From positions 248,001 to 312,000 of the forward strand of contig NZ_JBBUKT010000009.1 of NCBI RefSeq assembly GCF_038066715.1: 64,000 nt of DNA, read 5' to 3'. How positions within the stretch are numbered: the stretch's first letter is position 1; every line of letters begins with the position of its first letter. Below are positions 25,773-34,368 of the stretch, piece after piece. Made by a program: the position numbers and the translations under genes. This stretch comes from Luteolibacter sp. Y139 (lineage in GTDB: Bacteria > Verrucomicrobiota > Verrucomicrobiia > Verrucomicrobiales > Akkermansiaceae). Below the pieces are notes generated by a model. The model saw only the letters and a list, made by a program, of their open reading frames with translations, was not told where the DNA came from and ran no database searches.

Positions 25773-26690
25773 ATGAAGCCCCCAATTCTCTCCGTGGTTG
25801 CTGCACTGGTTTTCCCTCTCGCGTCTTTCTCGCGAGGCGCGGACGAAGGCGCTGCCTTGCTCGACAAGGTGATCCAATTTCCCGGCTCGTATTCCCAGGT
25901 TTGCGATGTGATGACCGCGCCGTCGGACCTGCCGTATCGCGCTTACCAGTTGTCGGGCTTTGCCGGCGCGTCTTTCTCGAAGGCGAACGTTGCGGCGATA
26001 AAGGCAAACCGCGAGGCGCTGGTGAAAGCGATCCGTGCGCGCTTGCCGGAGATCGATCTGAAGCGGAAGCCCGCGGAGCCGAAGCAGGATCCCAAGCCGG
26101 AAGAAAACTTCGATGGCGAGACGGTGGGGTGCGATCCGAAGGTGCTCAATCCGCTGTTGTTGGATGTTATCCTGGAACTGGAAGCGACCGAGGCGCTGCC
26201 GGAGTTGCTGGTGCTGGAGGCGAAGCTCGTGGATGGCATCGCCAAGGCGAAGGATGATGCCAAGGTGACCCCACCGGCGGTTCAAGGCTGGTTTGTGTCG
26301 GAGGAGAGGGACCAGTATGATGAGAACGAGCCCGAGGCGAAGCGCGACCGTCGCATCCAGCTTTTCCAATCGCGGGTGGCCCAGCGTGATCTTGTGATTC
26401 TGATGGGCCGGCTGCTGCGCGAGAAGAAGTATGCGCCCTACCTGACGACATCATCGCTCGAAAAGGCCTACGTGAAGGGCATCAAAAAGGCGGCGCAGGA
26501 GGATGGCATCGCCGACTATAAGCCAGGCCAGCCGCTGCCGGAGGACAAGAAGGAGTGGCACATCACGCTCGATCCGGTGTCGAAGGTTCCCGTGACCTCT
26601 TACCCCTCGGTGGATGTTCCCTACACGCGTGCCTCTCGCGATGAAGTCCGCGCGGCGGCCGAGAAGTGGATCAAGGAGAAGAGCGAGTGA
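25773..26690 (+). CDS. Secreted hypothetical protein
   Basis: 305 residues with a signal peptide (MKPPILSVVAALVFPLASFS). The mature protein is alpha-helical with a Lys/Pro-rich loop (KRKPAEPKQDPKPEENFDGE near residues 95-115) and a C-terminal tail VPYTRASRDEVRAAAEKWI. No family recognised. Its stop lies one base before the start of the formylglycine-generating-enzyme-like gene, so the two are co-expressed; a partner or client role is possible but not shown. Confidence 0.7.
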   Translation: MKPPILSVVAALVFPLASFSRGADEGAALLDKVIQFPGSYSQVCDVMTAPSDLPYRAYQLSGFAGASFSKANVAAIKANREALVKAIRARLPEIDLKRKPAEPKQDPKPEENFDGETVGCDPKVLNPLLLDVILELEATEALPELLVLEAKLVDGIAKAKDDAKVTPPAVQGWFVSEERDQYDENEPEAKRDRRIQLFQSRVAQRDLVILMGRLLREKKYAPYLTTSSLEKAYVKGIKKAAQEDGIADYKPGQPLPEDKKEWHITLDPVSKVPVTSYPSVDVPYTRASRDEVRAAAEKWIKEKSE

Positions 26691-26691
26691 G

Positions 26692-27567
26692 ATGAGGCGG
26701 GTGCTGCTGCTGACGATGCTTGGCTTTGCCGCGTTCGCGAGTGCGGCGGATACCAAGCTGGAGCAGGGGAAGAATGATCACCGTCTGGTGCGGGTGCCGG
26801 CGGGCGAATACGCGCTGGGTTCCGCCGAGCATCGCTTCAACAAGCCGCATCGTTTCAAAACGGATGGCTTTCTGATCTCCGATGCGGAGACGACGAATGC
26901 GGAGTTCGCTGCCTTCGTCAAAGCGACCAGCTATGTCACCACTGCCGAGAAGACCGGCTGGAGTCTCTCCGGTGGTGAGGGCAGTGCGGAATGGGAATGG
27001 AAGCGTGTGGATGGCGCGAATTGGCGGCTGCCTTTCGGTCCGGATGGTCCTGCTGCGGAAAAGCTTCCGGATCATCCGGTGACGCAGATCTCGGGTGAAG
27101 ATGCGCGGGCGTATTGCCGTTGGGTGGGTGGTCGATTGCCGACGATCGATGAATGGGAGACTGCCGCCCGGGCGGGTGCGGGCACGCCTTACCCGTGGGG
27201 CGCGGAGTTTTCCGCAAAGGCCTGCAATGTCTGGAACGGGGAGACGCACCTCAAGAACACGCGCGAGGATGGCTTCGTGCTGACCGCACCGGTGCGCAGC
27301 TTTCCGCCGAATGCGTGGGGGCTGCACGATGTGATCGGCAATGTCTTCGAATACTGCGAAGGCCACGCGCCGTGGATGGAGAGCAATATCACCGAGACGC
27401 GCATCTGCGGACGCGGTGGCTCGTGGTGGTGTTCGGAGAATTCCTGCCACTTCTACAACCTGCTCGATATCGGCAGCATGGCGAAGGGGGCTTCGTTGCC
27501 GAATCAGGGGTTTCGGGTGGTCTTCGATCTTCCTGCGAAGCCCGCGCCGGATTCGCCGGTGAAGTAA
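26692..27567 (+). CDS. Secreted formylglycine-generating-enzyme-like protein (SUMF1 family)
   Basis: 291 residues, signal peptide MRRVLLLTMLGFAAFASA. The FGE-sulfatase fold is clear: VRVPAGEYALGSAEHRF, ISDAETTNAEFAAFV, PVTQISGEDARAYCRWVGGR, LPTIDEWETAARAGAG, AWGLHDVIGNVFEYCEG and GGSWWCSENSCHFYN. The last has the CxxxxC pair of true formylglycine-generating enzymes, which bind copper and oxidise a sulfatase Cys, whereas many SUMF1 homologues lack it. No sulfatase is in the window. Start at 26692 is one base after the preceding stop; an upstream open frame would be antisense-like and lacks a signal peptide. Confidence 0.85.
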   Translation: MRRVLLLTMLGFAAFASAADTKLEQGKNDHRLVRVPAGEYALGSAEHRFNKPHRFKTDGFLISDAETTNAEFAAFVKATSYVTTAEKTGWSLSGGEGSAEWEWKRVDGANWRLPFGPDGPAAEKLPDHPVTQISGEDARAYCRWVGGRLPTIDEWETAARAGAGTPYPWGAEFSAKACNVWNGETHLKNTREDGFVLTAPVRSFPPNAWGLHDVIGNVFEYCEGHAPWMESNITETRICGRGGSWWCSENSCHFYNLLDIGSMAKGASLPNQGFRVVFDLPAKPAPDSPVK

Positions 27568-27607
27568 GTTTCCAAGGATTTCGCCGCGGGTGTGTCGTAC
27601 TCCTGCC

Positions 27608-28048
27608 ATGAAATCGTTTTCCAAATTCTCGGGTCTGCTGGCGATGTTGCTGGCGGTCACATTGCCGTGCTCCTCGATGATCGACGTGGGCGTCCTGACG
27701 CCAAAGGAGGCAAAGGAACTCGGCGTTGTCCTGAAACACCGTCCCAACGGTGATGCCGGGGAGATGGTGTGGCTGGAATTCAAGAAGGAGGGCTTTTTCG
27801 AAAAGCTCACCTACTGTGAGTTCCAGATCTCCGACGCCAAAGGAAACCATCTTGCCTCCGCCCGCCTCGACCCGCATCCGGTGAACCACGAGCAGCCGAA
27901 GGATGTCGTTTCGGTTTCGTTTTCTGCGGTTCCAGCAGAGCTGGAGCGCTGCTCCATCATGCTCGTGGCCTATGGCAGCACCAAGGGCGACGTCGGCCTG
28001 ATCCTGAAGGTGAAGGATTTCCTCGAGGCGGAGAAGGTGAAGGAGTGA
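27608..28048 (+). CDS. Small secreted hypothetical protein
   Basis: 146 residues; signal peptide MKSFSKFSGLLAMLLAVTLP. The mature protein is a single beta-rich domain (EMVWLEFKKEGFFEKLTYCE) with two Cys (CEFQIS, ERCSIM). No family recognised. The frame allows a start six codons upstream at 27590, but the signal peptide fixes 27608. Its stop TGA overlaps the frame of the next gene's longer start; the real start of that gene is 28090. Confidence 0.65.
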   Translation: MKSFSKFSGLLAMLLAVTLPCSSMIDVGVLTPKEAKELGVVLKHRPNGDAGEMVWLEFKKEGFFEKLTYCEFQISDAKGNHLASARLDPHPVNHEQPKDVVSVSFSAVPAELERCSIMLVAYGSTKGDVGLILKVKDFLEAEKVKE

Positions 28049-28089
28049 GTGCTCCGGATTGGCCCGCCATTTGCGAAAGCGGAGGTGCC

Positions 28090-28578
28090 ATGAGTGCAAG
28101 CACCACCATTCCAGAAAACGTCAGGAGCCTCGCCAAGGATCTCACCACCGGCTATCCGCGCAGCCCGCGGACGAAGCTGGCCGGCTATGTCCTCGCCGCC
28201 CGGTGCCTGGACAAATGCCGCGCGGAACTCTCGGGCACGCAGGGCGAGTATCACTATGCCTGTCCTCTCGATCGCATGTTCCTCGATTTCGCGGGAATCA
28301 GTCCGGAGGCTTTCAAGCAGGCGGTAGCCGATGGCCGCAGTGATGAGGAGATGGACCGCTGGATCCGCGAGCATGCGACCAATGGCAGCAAGGGAGAAGT
28401 GGTCCACTGGAACAACGCGATGCGTGACAAGCGCATCAGCGAGCTCGATACGAAAGTGCAGATCTACCTCGAGGAATACGTCGAGGAATGCCTGCCAGGA
28501 CGTGTGGTTTACCATTGGTTCGACGTCTATGACATCGAGGAGAAGCGTCTCGATGCACCGCTGATCAGCGACCACTGA
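28090..28578 (+). CDS. DUF5069-family protein
   Basis: 162 residues, cytoplasmic. The family pattern is recognisable: AKDLTTGYPRSPRTKLAGYV at the N-terminus and LAARCLDKCRAELSGTQGEY, then YHYACPLDRMFLDFAGI, and a C-terminal EEYVEECLPGRVVYHW. DUF5069 proteins are small, common in Verrucomicrobia and Bacteroidota, and of unknown function. The start at 28090 is supported by GGAGG five bases upstream and is preferred to an upstream ATG at 28045. It is followed 20 bases later by a DUF2945 gene. Confidence 0.8.
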   Translation: MSASTTIPENVRSLAKDLTTGYPRSPRTKLAGYVLAARCLDKCRAELSGTQGEYHYACPLDRMFLDFAGISPEAFKQAVADGRSDEEMDRWIREHATNGSKGEVVHWNNAMRDKRISELDTKVQIYLEEYVEECLPGRVVYHWFDVYDIEEKRLDAPLISDH

Positions 28579-28597
28579 ACGGAGAAAGGAGAATGCG

Positions 28598-28819
28598 ATG
28601 AAATCGAAATCCCTTCGCAAGGGCGACGAAGTCGAATGGCAGACCTCGCAGGGCAAGACGCACGGCAAAATCGTGCGAAAGCTCACCGCGCCGCGGATGA
28701 TCAAGGGCCACAAGGTGGCGGCGAGCCGGGAGAATCCGGAGTATCTGGTGGAGAGCGAAAAGAGCGGCGAGCTTGCTGCTCACAAACCGGAGGCGCTGAA
28801 GAAGCGGAAGTCGTCGTGA
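28598..28819 (+). CDS. DUF2945 / hypervirulence-associated TUDOR-domain protein
   Basis: 73 residues, basic. KGDEVEWQTSQGKTHGKIVR at the start and ASRENPEYLVESEKSGELAA later match the HVA1/DUF2945 family of small tudor-fold proteins. The Shine-Dalgarno site is good (AGGAGAATGCG before the ATG). Function is not established; homologues are stress-associated in bacteria. It is probably co-transcribed with the DUF5069 gene. Confidence 0.82.
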   Translation: MKSKSLRKGDEVEWQTSQGKTHGKIVRKLTAPRMIKGHKVAASRENPEYLVESEKSGELAAHKPEALKKRKSS

Positions 28820-28952
28820 TCTTGCTCCCTCAATAATTCCATTTGCGTCTCAGGCGTTCGATGCGACTAGTGATGTAGAGCCGGACGATTCCGATGCGGC
28901 AGAGTCAGTAAACCCAAGCGGTGATCCTGATAGCGCCGGAAATTCGCCCGGC

Positions 28953-29468
28953 TCACTTTTGTATTGGCGAGGCAGCTTCTTCACTTGGCTCCGGCTTCGG
29001 CAATTGAAGTTGGAAGCCGTCTTCTCCCCACGAGGTGGCCGCGAGATTCACGCGCACGGTCAGGGTATCGGGAGCGGTGTGCGAGTAGGTGACCCACCAG
29101 CTGCCCGCTTGCAGGGCGGAGCCGGTTTCATTCGAGAGATCGGGGGAAGCGGTCAGTCGTATGGGCAGGCCATCGATCCGATGGAGCTCCGTGAGCAGGT
29201 GCTCCAAGGCCGCCTCATCTCCCTCATAGACCAGCCTCGTGGCCCATTCCGGCTCCCAGTGGCTGGTGAGGCCTCCGAGGTATTTGCAATCCTGCGGGTT
29301 TCGCAAGGCAACGTTGATTTTGGCGGCGCGGTCGGCGTCGTAGTTTTCCGGGAAGCGAATTTCCGGATCAGAGAGGAGCAAGCTGAGTGCGGTGGCCAGC
29401 GAGGGTGCCCATGTGAGAACGCCAGTGATCAAGACGAGCCCGAAGCGGGAGAGGAATGATGGCTTCAT
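28953..29468 (-). CDS. Secreted hypothetical protein
   Basis: 171 residues; signal peptide MKPSFLSRFGLVLITGVLTW. The mature domain is of mixed alpha/beta character with AALEHLLTELHRIDGLPIRL and TLTVRVNLAATSWGED; it ends SEEAASPIQK. I do not recognise a family, although the LTELHRIDGLPIRL segment recalls secretin- or T2SS-associated short domains. The ORF is also open from 29492; the signal peptide fixes the start at 29468. The 133 bases after it on the plus strand hold nothing that I can see. Confidence 0.65.
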   Translation of the reverse strand: MKPSFLSRFGLVLITGVLTWAPSLATALSLLLSDPEIRFPENYDADRAAKINVALRNPQDCKYLGGLTSHWEPEWATRLVYEGDEAALEHLLTELHRIDGLPIRLTASPDLSNETGSALQAGSWWVTYSHTAPDTLTVRVNLAATSWGEDGFQLQLPKPEPSEEAASPIQK

Positions 29469-29548
29469 ACCTGAGTCCCGACACTCGGGCACGGAATTCC
29501 TTGGGCACTTTTTTGTCGTGGCACAGGCTTTGCGAAAGAGAACGGCCT

Positions 29549-29809
29549 ATGAAAGCCACTCCGAAAAAATCCACACGGCCAGAACCTCGTGAAGCGGCGA
29601 CCTCGGCAGAGGAAGCGACGACGGCTTCGATCGATCAAGGTGCCGAGGTCGCGACCCGCGAAGAGCGCGAAACGGCGGCCGACGACTATGAGGCGAATGC
29701 TCGTCTCAATGACGAGGCGGGGCCGGCCGATCTGGAGGATAACGAGGACACCTACGACCGGCCTGACACAGCCCTCATGGCGGTCGAAGAGGAGGAAGAA
29801 GACGATTGA
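29549..29809 (+). CDS. Small, strongly acidic hypothetical protein
   Basis: 86 residues. An N-terminal basic stretch (MKATPKKSTRPEPREAA) is followed by an acidic, low-complexity body and a terminal tract of E and D residues. No secondary structure or family is apparent; disordered. The codon usage and lack of a better frame favour a real gene, but compositional bias makes any functional statement unsafe. The start at 29549 lacks a clear Shine-Dalgarno sequence. It precedes the VOC gene by 20 bases. Confidence 0.5.
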   Translation: MKATPKKSTRPEPREAATSAEEATTASIDQGAEVATREERETAADDYEANARLNDEAGPADLEDNEDTYDRPDTALMAVEEEEEDD

Positions 29810-29829
29810 ACCCCAAACCACCCAGACCC

Positions 29830-30297
29830 ATGTCCCAGCTCAGCTACCCACCGCTGTCCGCCTCGCTCATCGTCAAGGATGCGAAGGCGGCGATTGATTT
29901 CTACCAGCGCGCCTTCGGTGCGACCGAGCGCTATCATCTGACCGACCCAAGCAATGGCGCCATCGGCCATGCCGAATTGGATGTGAATGGCAGCATGTTC
30001 ATGGTTGGCGAAGAGGGCCCGAAGTCCGGCAAGTCCCCGAAGACGCTCGGCGGTACGCCGGTGAAGTTCTGCCTGATGGTGGATGATGCGGATGCGCTGT
30101 TCGACCAGGCCATCGCTGCCGGAGCGACCTCGCAGATGCCCATGACGGACATGTTCTATGGCTATCGTACTGGAAGTGTGGTCGATCCGTTCGGCCACGA
30201 GTGGCTGATCCAAGCGCTGATTGAAGAAGTTTCGCCGGAGGAAATGCAGCGGCGTTGGAACGAGATGGGTGGCGAGTGCAAGAAGGAGGATACCTAG
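29830..30297 (+). CDS. VOC-family protein (PhnB-like)
   Basis: 155 residues, a single VOC domain of the PhnB/YetH-like type: SASLIVKDAKAAIDFYQRAF at the start, HAELDVNGSMFMVGEEGP in the middle and GYRTGSVVDPFGHEWLIQAL at the end. The family is close to glyoxalases, but the usual metal ligands are often altered and the substrate is unknown. An upstream in-frame ATG at 29806 is possible; 29830 gives the usual N-terminus. It is convergent with the secreted propeller-like gene ending at 30308. Confidence 0.8.
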   Translation: MSQLSYPPLSASLIVKDAKAAIDFYQRAFGATERYHLTDPSNGAIGHAELDVNGSMFMVGEEGPKSGKSPKTLGGTPVKFCLMVDDADALFDQAIAAGATSQMPMTDMFYGYRTGSVVDPFGHEWLIQALIEEVSPEEMQRRWNEMGGECKKEDT

Positions 30298-30307
30298 CCC
30301 CTGCGAT

Positions 30308-31882
30308 TCATTTGCCCTTCGGGTAACCGTAGTAGAGGTGCATCGCGCCGTAAGTCCAGTTCGGCCCTTTCATGCCGGGGAAATTCGTGCGATCGAAGGT
30401 CAGTAGCAGATACGGAGCGGGACTTCCTTCCGGGAGAGGGACCAGATTCGGCCAGACACGGCCATTGCCGTTTTCCTCCCATGGAGGCAGGTCGAGGTCC
30501 AGCTTGCCCAGCGGTTGCAAGTCCGGGAACGAGCACACGTGGAAGCAGCGGTCCGAGCTACCGAAGAAGGCATAGCGGACGCCATCCACTTTCTGGATGG
30601 TGGTGCCGGTGCTGTCGTTTGCCACCGGTCCGGCGATGCGCTGGAAGTCACCGTCCCAGCGTGCGGACTCGAACACGGCGGCCTTGTAGCCATTCACGTT
30701 CCGGCAAAGGAGCATGCGCCATTTGTTGGCAGTCTTGTCGAAGACGCCGTGCGGGTCCTCGTAGTCGCCGACCAGTTCCATCGGCTTGGAAGTCATCACG
30801 GAGAATCCATGTCGCGGGTCTTTCTTTGAACGCACGGCCAGGATCTCTTTCTTCTCTTTCTTCGCGGGATCACCGTAGGCCGAGAACGCCACGGTCCAGC
30901 CGCGCCATTCGCCGCTCGGGCGATCGAGGAAGAGATGGGAAGCGAGTTCGTTTCGCAGCAGGCCATCGCCGCGATCGAAGGCGATCACGCCCTCGAACTT
31001 CAGATCGAAGATCCCCGGGTCCAGGCTGAAGACACCCTGCGCCGGATTCGGCAAGCCGCCGCCACGGGTGGTGGCGGTGAACCACAGCCGCCCTCCGTCT
31101 AACAAAGGCGTGCCTTCCTCGTCGGTGATCGCGCGGATGTCCGCCTGGCCCATGCCCGAGGTCAGGGACGCGGTGGCTTTCGGAATGGCGGCATAGGCTC
31201 CGTCTTCTCCTGCGACGCGCAACCACGTGGACATGTTTCGGAAGACCTCCGTCTTCCGGAGATCGAGGTGCGCCACGATATCGGTTCGTCCCACCAATTC
31301 GACCTGGTCGTGTTGCTTGAGATACACGTTGAAACCCACCGCGGCCATCTGGACGATGAGCGTGACGGGCTTATCGAGTGAGCGTGGCCGGAACTCTTCT
31401 GCTTCGCCTTCTACGAGCGTCTGGTCCTTGCGCTTCAGGTTCCAGCGGACGCCCTTGATGCTTTGCTTGCCGCAGACGGTTTCCACCCGCAGCACTTCGC
31501 CGTCCGGGTGGATGAATTCCAGGCCGATGCTGCTACCTTCGCCGCAGTCGGCGATTTCAAGCTGATAGGTGGCGAAGGGATTGAAGCCGCTGAACCACAC
31601 CGAGGTGTCCGTGGCACCTTCGCCGCGAACCATGAGCCGCCCTTGCGGCACGCTCACTTCGGCTTTCCCCGTGGTGCGCCGGATGGGATGCATCAGCTCG
31701 AGGCCCGCCACTTTGGCCGGGTCCAGGGACAAAAGCGGCAGTGCCTGATCGTCATCGAAGATCATCCGCTGGGTCGCCTGGCGCGTGAAATGGAGGTCGA
31801 GAGGGGAAATCTCCGCCCGCGCGGGTAGCCATGCGAGGCCGCAGAGCACGAGGCCTTTGAGAAAGAGGGGGCGGAGATGCAT
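30308..31882 (-). CDS. Secreted protein, GH43-like five-bladed propeller suspected
   Basis: 524 residues with a signal peptide (MHLRPLFLKGLVLCGLAWLP). The first half is beta-rich (EISPLDLHFTRQATQRMIFD; QLEIADCGEGSSIGLEFIHP). The C-terminal 240 residues look like blades of a glycoside-hydrolase propeller: HLFLDRPSGEWRGWTVAFSA, NKWRMLLCRNVNGYKAAVFE, and FGSSDRCFHVCSFPDLQPLG. I cannot place catalytic acids with confidence. A polysaccharide- or sugar-related secreted protein is the best guess. It is divergent from the sigma-factor gene at 31998. Confidence 0.6.
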   Translation of the reverse strand: MHLRPLFLKGLVLCGLAWLPARAEISPLDLHFTRQATQRMIFDDDQALPLLSLDPAKVAGLELMHPIRRTTGKAEVSVPQGRLMVRGEGATDTSVWFSGFNPFATYQLEIADCGEGSSIGLEFIHPDGEVLRVETVCGKQSIKGVRWNLKRKDQTLVEGEAEEFRPRSLDKPVTLIVQMAAVGFNVYLKQHDQVELVGRTDIVAHLDLRKTEVFRNMSTWLRVAGEDGAYAAIPKATASLTSGMGQADIRAITDEEGTPLLDGGRLWFTATTRGGGLPNPAQGVFSLDPGIFDLKFEGVIAFDRGDGLLRNELASHLFLDRPSGEWRGWTVAFSAYGDPAKKEKKEILAVRSKKDPRHGFSVMTSKPMELVGDYEDPHGVFDKTANKWRMLLCRNVNGYKAAVFESARWDGDFQRIAGPVANDSTGTTIQKVDGVRYAFFGSSDRCFHVCSFPDLQPLGKLDLDLPPWEENGNGRVWPNLVPLPEGSPAPYLLLTFDRTNFPGMKGPNWTYGAMHLYYGYPKGK

Positions 31883-31997
31883 CGAGCCGATTCAAGGAGG
31901 CATCGCCACGCGGTGTCGAGTCCCCCTGCGCGGCATCTTCCGAAAGAAAAACACGCCGACCTGTCCGATTTCTTTTCCGGTGGTTACTATGGAATGA

Positions 31998-33536
31998 GTG
32001 AACGCATTGACCGACCAGGAACTCCTGCGCGAATACGCCGCGAGCCGTTCTGATTCCGCCTTCCGGGAATTGGTGCGGCGGCACATCGATCTCGTCCATT
32101 CCGCGGCGCGACGGCTGGTGCGGGATTCGCACACGGCGCAGGACGTGACGCAGGCCGTCTTCACAGCGCTTTCGAAGGATGCGCGGAAAGTTTCCTCCCA
32201 TCCCGTGCTCGCCGGTTGGCTGCACAAAACCACGCGCCATCTTTCCACCAATGTCATCCGCGCCGACGCCCGTCGCCGGGTGCGCGAGCAGCAGGCCATC
32301 GCCATGAATGCCCAAGCCGCTTCCGACAGCGAGCCCGAGCCCGTGTGGGCGGACATCGCCTCGCATCTCGACGCCGTGCTCGGCGAACTCAGCGAGTCCG
32401 ACCGTGATGCCGTCATTCTCCGCTTCTTTGAAAAGCGCTCGGCGAAGGAGATCGGCTGCATTCTGGGAATCACTGCCGAGGCCGCCCAGAAGCGGGTGAA
32501 CCGGGCAATCGAGCGCCTGCGTGAATCCTTCGCACGGCGCGGGGTTGCGGGAAGTGGAGCGGGTCTCACCGGGGTGATCGGCAGCAATGCCGTCCAAGCG
32601 GCTCCTGCCGGCCTGACTGCCGCCATCACCGCCGGGGTGATCGCCGGCTCAATAGCTAATACCACAACCACCAGTATTCTCATGACCACACTCTCGAAGA
32701 TGCTTCTTCCTACCGCCGTCGTGGCACTCGCCGGGACTTGGCTGGTCCAGAATCGTGAGGCCGAGCGCCTGCGTGCCGAAATCGCTCCTGCCATGCAGGT
32801 GCAGGCGGCGAATCTTCCCCCCTCTAGTGTGGGTTTTGCCAGAGTCGGTGCGGATCCTAGCGAGACCGGAAACTCCGTGGGGATTGGTGTCGGCATTGGG
32901 GAGGCAAGCTCCGGGAACGAAGACACCGCGAATGGAGGGGGCGGTGGATTTTCGGTAGTGGCAGGGGCGATGCTCGATGGCGAGTGGTCCGGCCCAGGAC
33001 CCGGGCCAGAGCCGGTCGCACTCGATAAGAAGGGCCGCCCGACCACCGACATGGTCGAAACGCTGGAGCTAACTGATGAAGAGGTCGCGGCGTTGGAAAC
33101 CGCTATCCGCCGCATCCGTGACGATGCCACCGGGGATTTCGTGAAGCGGGTGAAATTAACGAGCTCCGGAAACAAGGACGATGGCGATCATTATCTCTAC
33201 CAAGCTCCGGCCCGGACTGATGAAGGGAAGATCTTCTTCGATGCGTTCGCAAAGGCATTTGCTGATGTCCTCGGCGAGAGCCGCGGCCGGAAGCTCACTG
33301 ATGCCATGACTGACTACGATTTTCTCGGCGGCATGGGGAAATACGATCTGGAGTTCGATTTTTGCCGGACTCCCGAGCGAGAAATCAGGGTAAAGGCCTG
33401 GTATCGGAAACCGGGCACCACAGAGGACGTGCTGAGCAGGCAATGTGATCAAGAGAGCTTCGAGGAGGACTTCGGAAAGGTCTTCGAGTTTCCGGATGAC
33501 GGCGGCAGTCCGTCTCTCAAGGTTCCGGCTCGCTGA
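31998..33536 (+). CDS. ECF-type sigma factor with a C-terminal membrane segment and extracytoplasmic tail
   Basis: 512 residues, GTG start (GGA tract just before). Sigma-70 region 2 is about 15-75 (FRELVRRHIDLVHSAARRLV, HTAQDVTQAVFTALS) and region 4 about 125-175 (LGELSESDRDAVILRFFEKR, KEIGCILGITAEAAQKRVNR). After a Gly/Ala-rich hydrophobic stretch a membrane helix is predicted at LLPTAVVALAGTWLV (about 236-250), then a coiled coil and a domain to the end. This layout, a sigma factor tethered through its C-terminus, is known from Planctomycetes and Verrucomicrobia; such sigma factors respond to signals outside the cytoplasm, possibly after proteolysis. Its tail resembles the next gene product. 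Confidence 0.88.
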   Translation: MNALTDQELLREYAASRSDSAFRELVRRHIDLVHSAARRLVRDSHTAQDVTQAVFTALSKDARKVSSHPVLAGWLHKTTRHLSTNVIRADARRRVREQQAIAMNAQAASDSEPEPVWADIASHLDAVLGELSESDRDAVILRFFEKRSAKEIGCILGITAEAAQKRVNRAIERLRESFARRGVAGSGAGLTGVIGSNAVQAAPAGLTAAITAGVIAGSIANTTTTSILMTTLSKMLLPTAVVALAGTWLVQNREAERLRAEIAPAMQVQAANLPPSSVGFARVGADPSETGNSVGIGVGIGEASSGNEDTANGGGGGFSVVAGAMLDGEWSGPGPGPEPVALDKKGRPTTDMVETLELTDEEVAALETAIRRIRDDATGDFVKRVKLTSSGNKDDGDHYLYQAPARTDEGKIFFDAFAKAFADVLGESRGRKLTDAMTDYDFLGGMGKYDLEFDFCRTPEREIRVKAWYRKPGTTEDVLSRQCDQESFEEDFGKVFEFPDDGGSPSLKVPAR

Positions 33537-33569
33537 GTTCCTGTGGTCTGTTAGGGACACTTTTTCGAA

Positions 33570-34313
33570 ATGATGATCATGAAACGTTGGAACATTCTCC
33601 TTTGCTGCATCCTTCTCGTTCTAGGGGTAGCGGTGTTTCAGAAGCACCGTGAAGTGTCCGGGTTGCGTGAGAAAGCACGCCCGCATCTGGTGGCATCTGG
33701 AGGAGCCGAGCCTATCGGACCAACAAAACCTCATGGAGAGCGCCCGGAGAAATCGAGCGATGAAGGCTTCGAAGAAGACGAAGAGAACGAACTCATCGCC
33801 GGGATGAGCGCGTTCCGTCCCGATGGAGGCTTGTCGGAGGAGGCGATCAAGCGCTTGGGCCTCACCCAAGCGGAGGCCACAGCCGCGAATGAGGTGATGC
33901 ATCAATTCCGGACGGAGGCAGAGACGGATTTGGCGCAGCGCCTGAAGCCGACGGCAAAGCATTCTGAAGATGGCCGTCTTCACCAAGGCTACTACGCTCG
34001 CGCCCGACGAGACCGGGGGCAGGCGCCGTTTGATGAATTGACGCTCGCCCTTGGATCGGTCGTCGGGCAGGACCGTTCGCGGCGGCTAATGAAGGCCTTC
34101 ACTCACGGCGAACTTAGCGCGCGGCTGTGCAGGTTGGATCTGGAGCTTGAGGTGGTCCAGCCGGCGGAAGAGGGAAAGGAAGTGTGGGTGAGTTACGAGC
34201 TCCGAAGCCCGAGGGATGGTAAAGTCTGGGAGTCCAGCAGCGGGTCGTCGTTGCCGAAGTTCGAGCAGAAGTTCGGGAAGATCTTTGAAGTTGGAGAGGC
34301 TAGCGCTGAATGA
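33570..34313 (+). CDS. Membrane protein homologous to the tail of the adjacent sigma factor
   Basis: 247 residues. A single membrane helix (NILLCCILLVLGVAVFQ) is followed by a coiled coil, LxxTxxE-type helix (LGLTQAEATAANEVMHQF) and a C-terminal domain with LCRLDLELEV and FEQKFGKIFEV. The sigma factor's tail has LVQNREAERLRAE, LELTDEEVAALETAI, KYDLEFDF and FEEDFGKVFEF in the same order and spacing, so the two look like paralogues. No family beyond that is recognised. It follows the sigma gene by 33 bases and is probably in the same transcript. A role in binding or tuning the tail is an inference. Confidence 0.75.
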   Translation: MMIMKRWNILLCCILLVLGVAVFQKHREVSGLREKARPHLVASGGAEPIGPTKPHGERPEKSSDEGFEEDEENELIAGMSAFRPDGGLSEEAIKRLGLTQAEATAANEVMHQFRTEAETDLAQRLKPTAKHSEDGRLHQGYYARARRDRGQAPFDELTLALGSVVGQDRSRRLMKAFTHGELSARLCRLDLELEVVQPAEEGKEVWVSYELRSPRDGKVWESSSGSSLPKFEQKFGKIFEVGEASAE

Positions 34314-34368
34314 CGGTAGGCCTTGTTAGATGGGCGTCGACCGGCGACGCAGAATTCTTATCCCGTTC

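Noticed and set aside
24323-26257. 644-residue plus-strand frame across three genes
   Set aside because: It overlaps the dehydratase end, is antisense to the DNRLRE protein and runs into the next plus-strand gene in another frame; the translation is repetitive and lacks domains.
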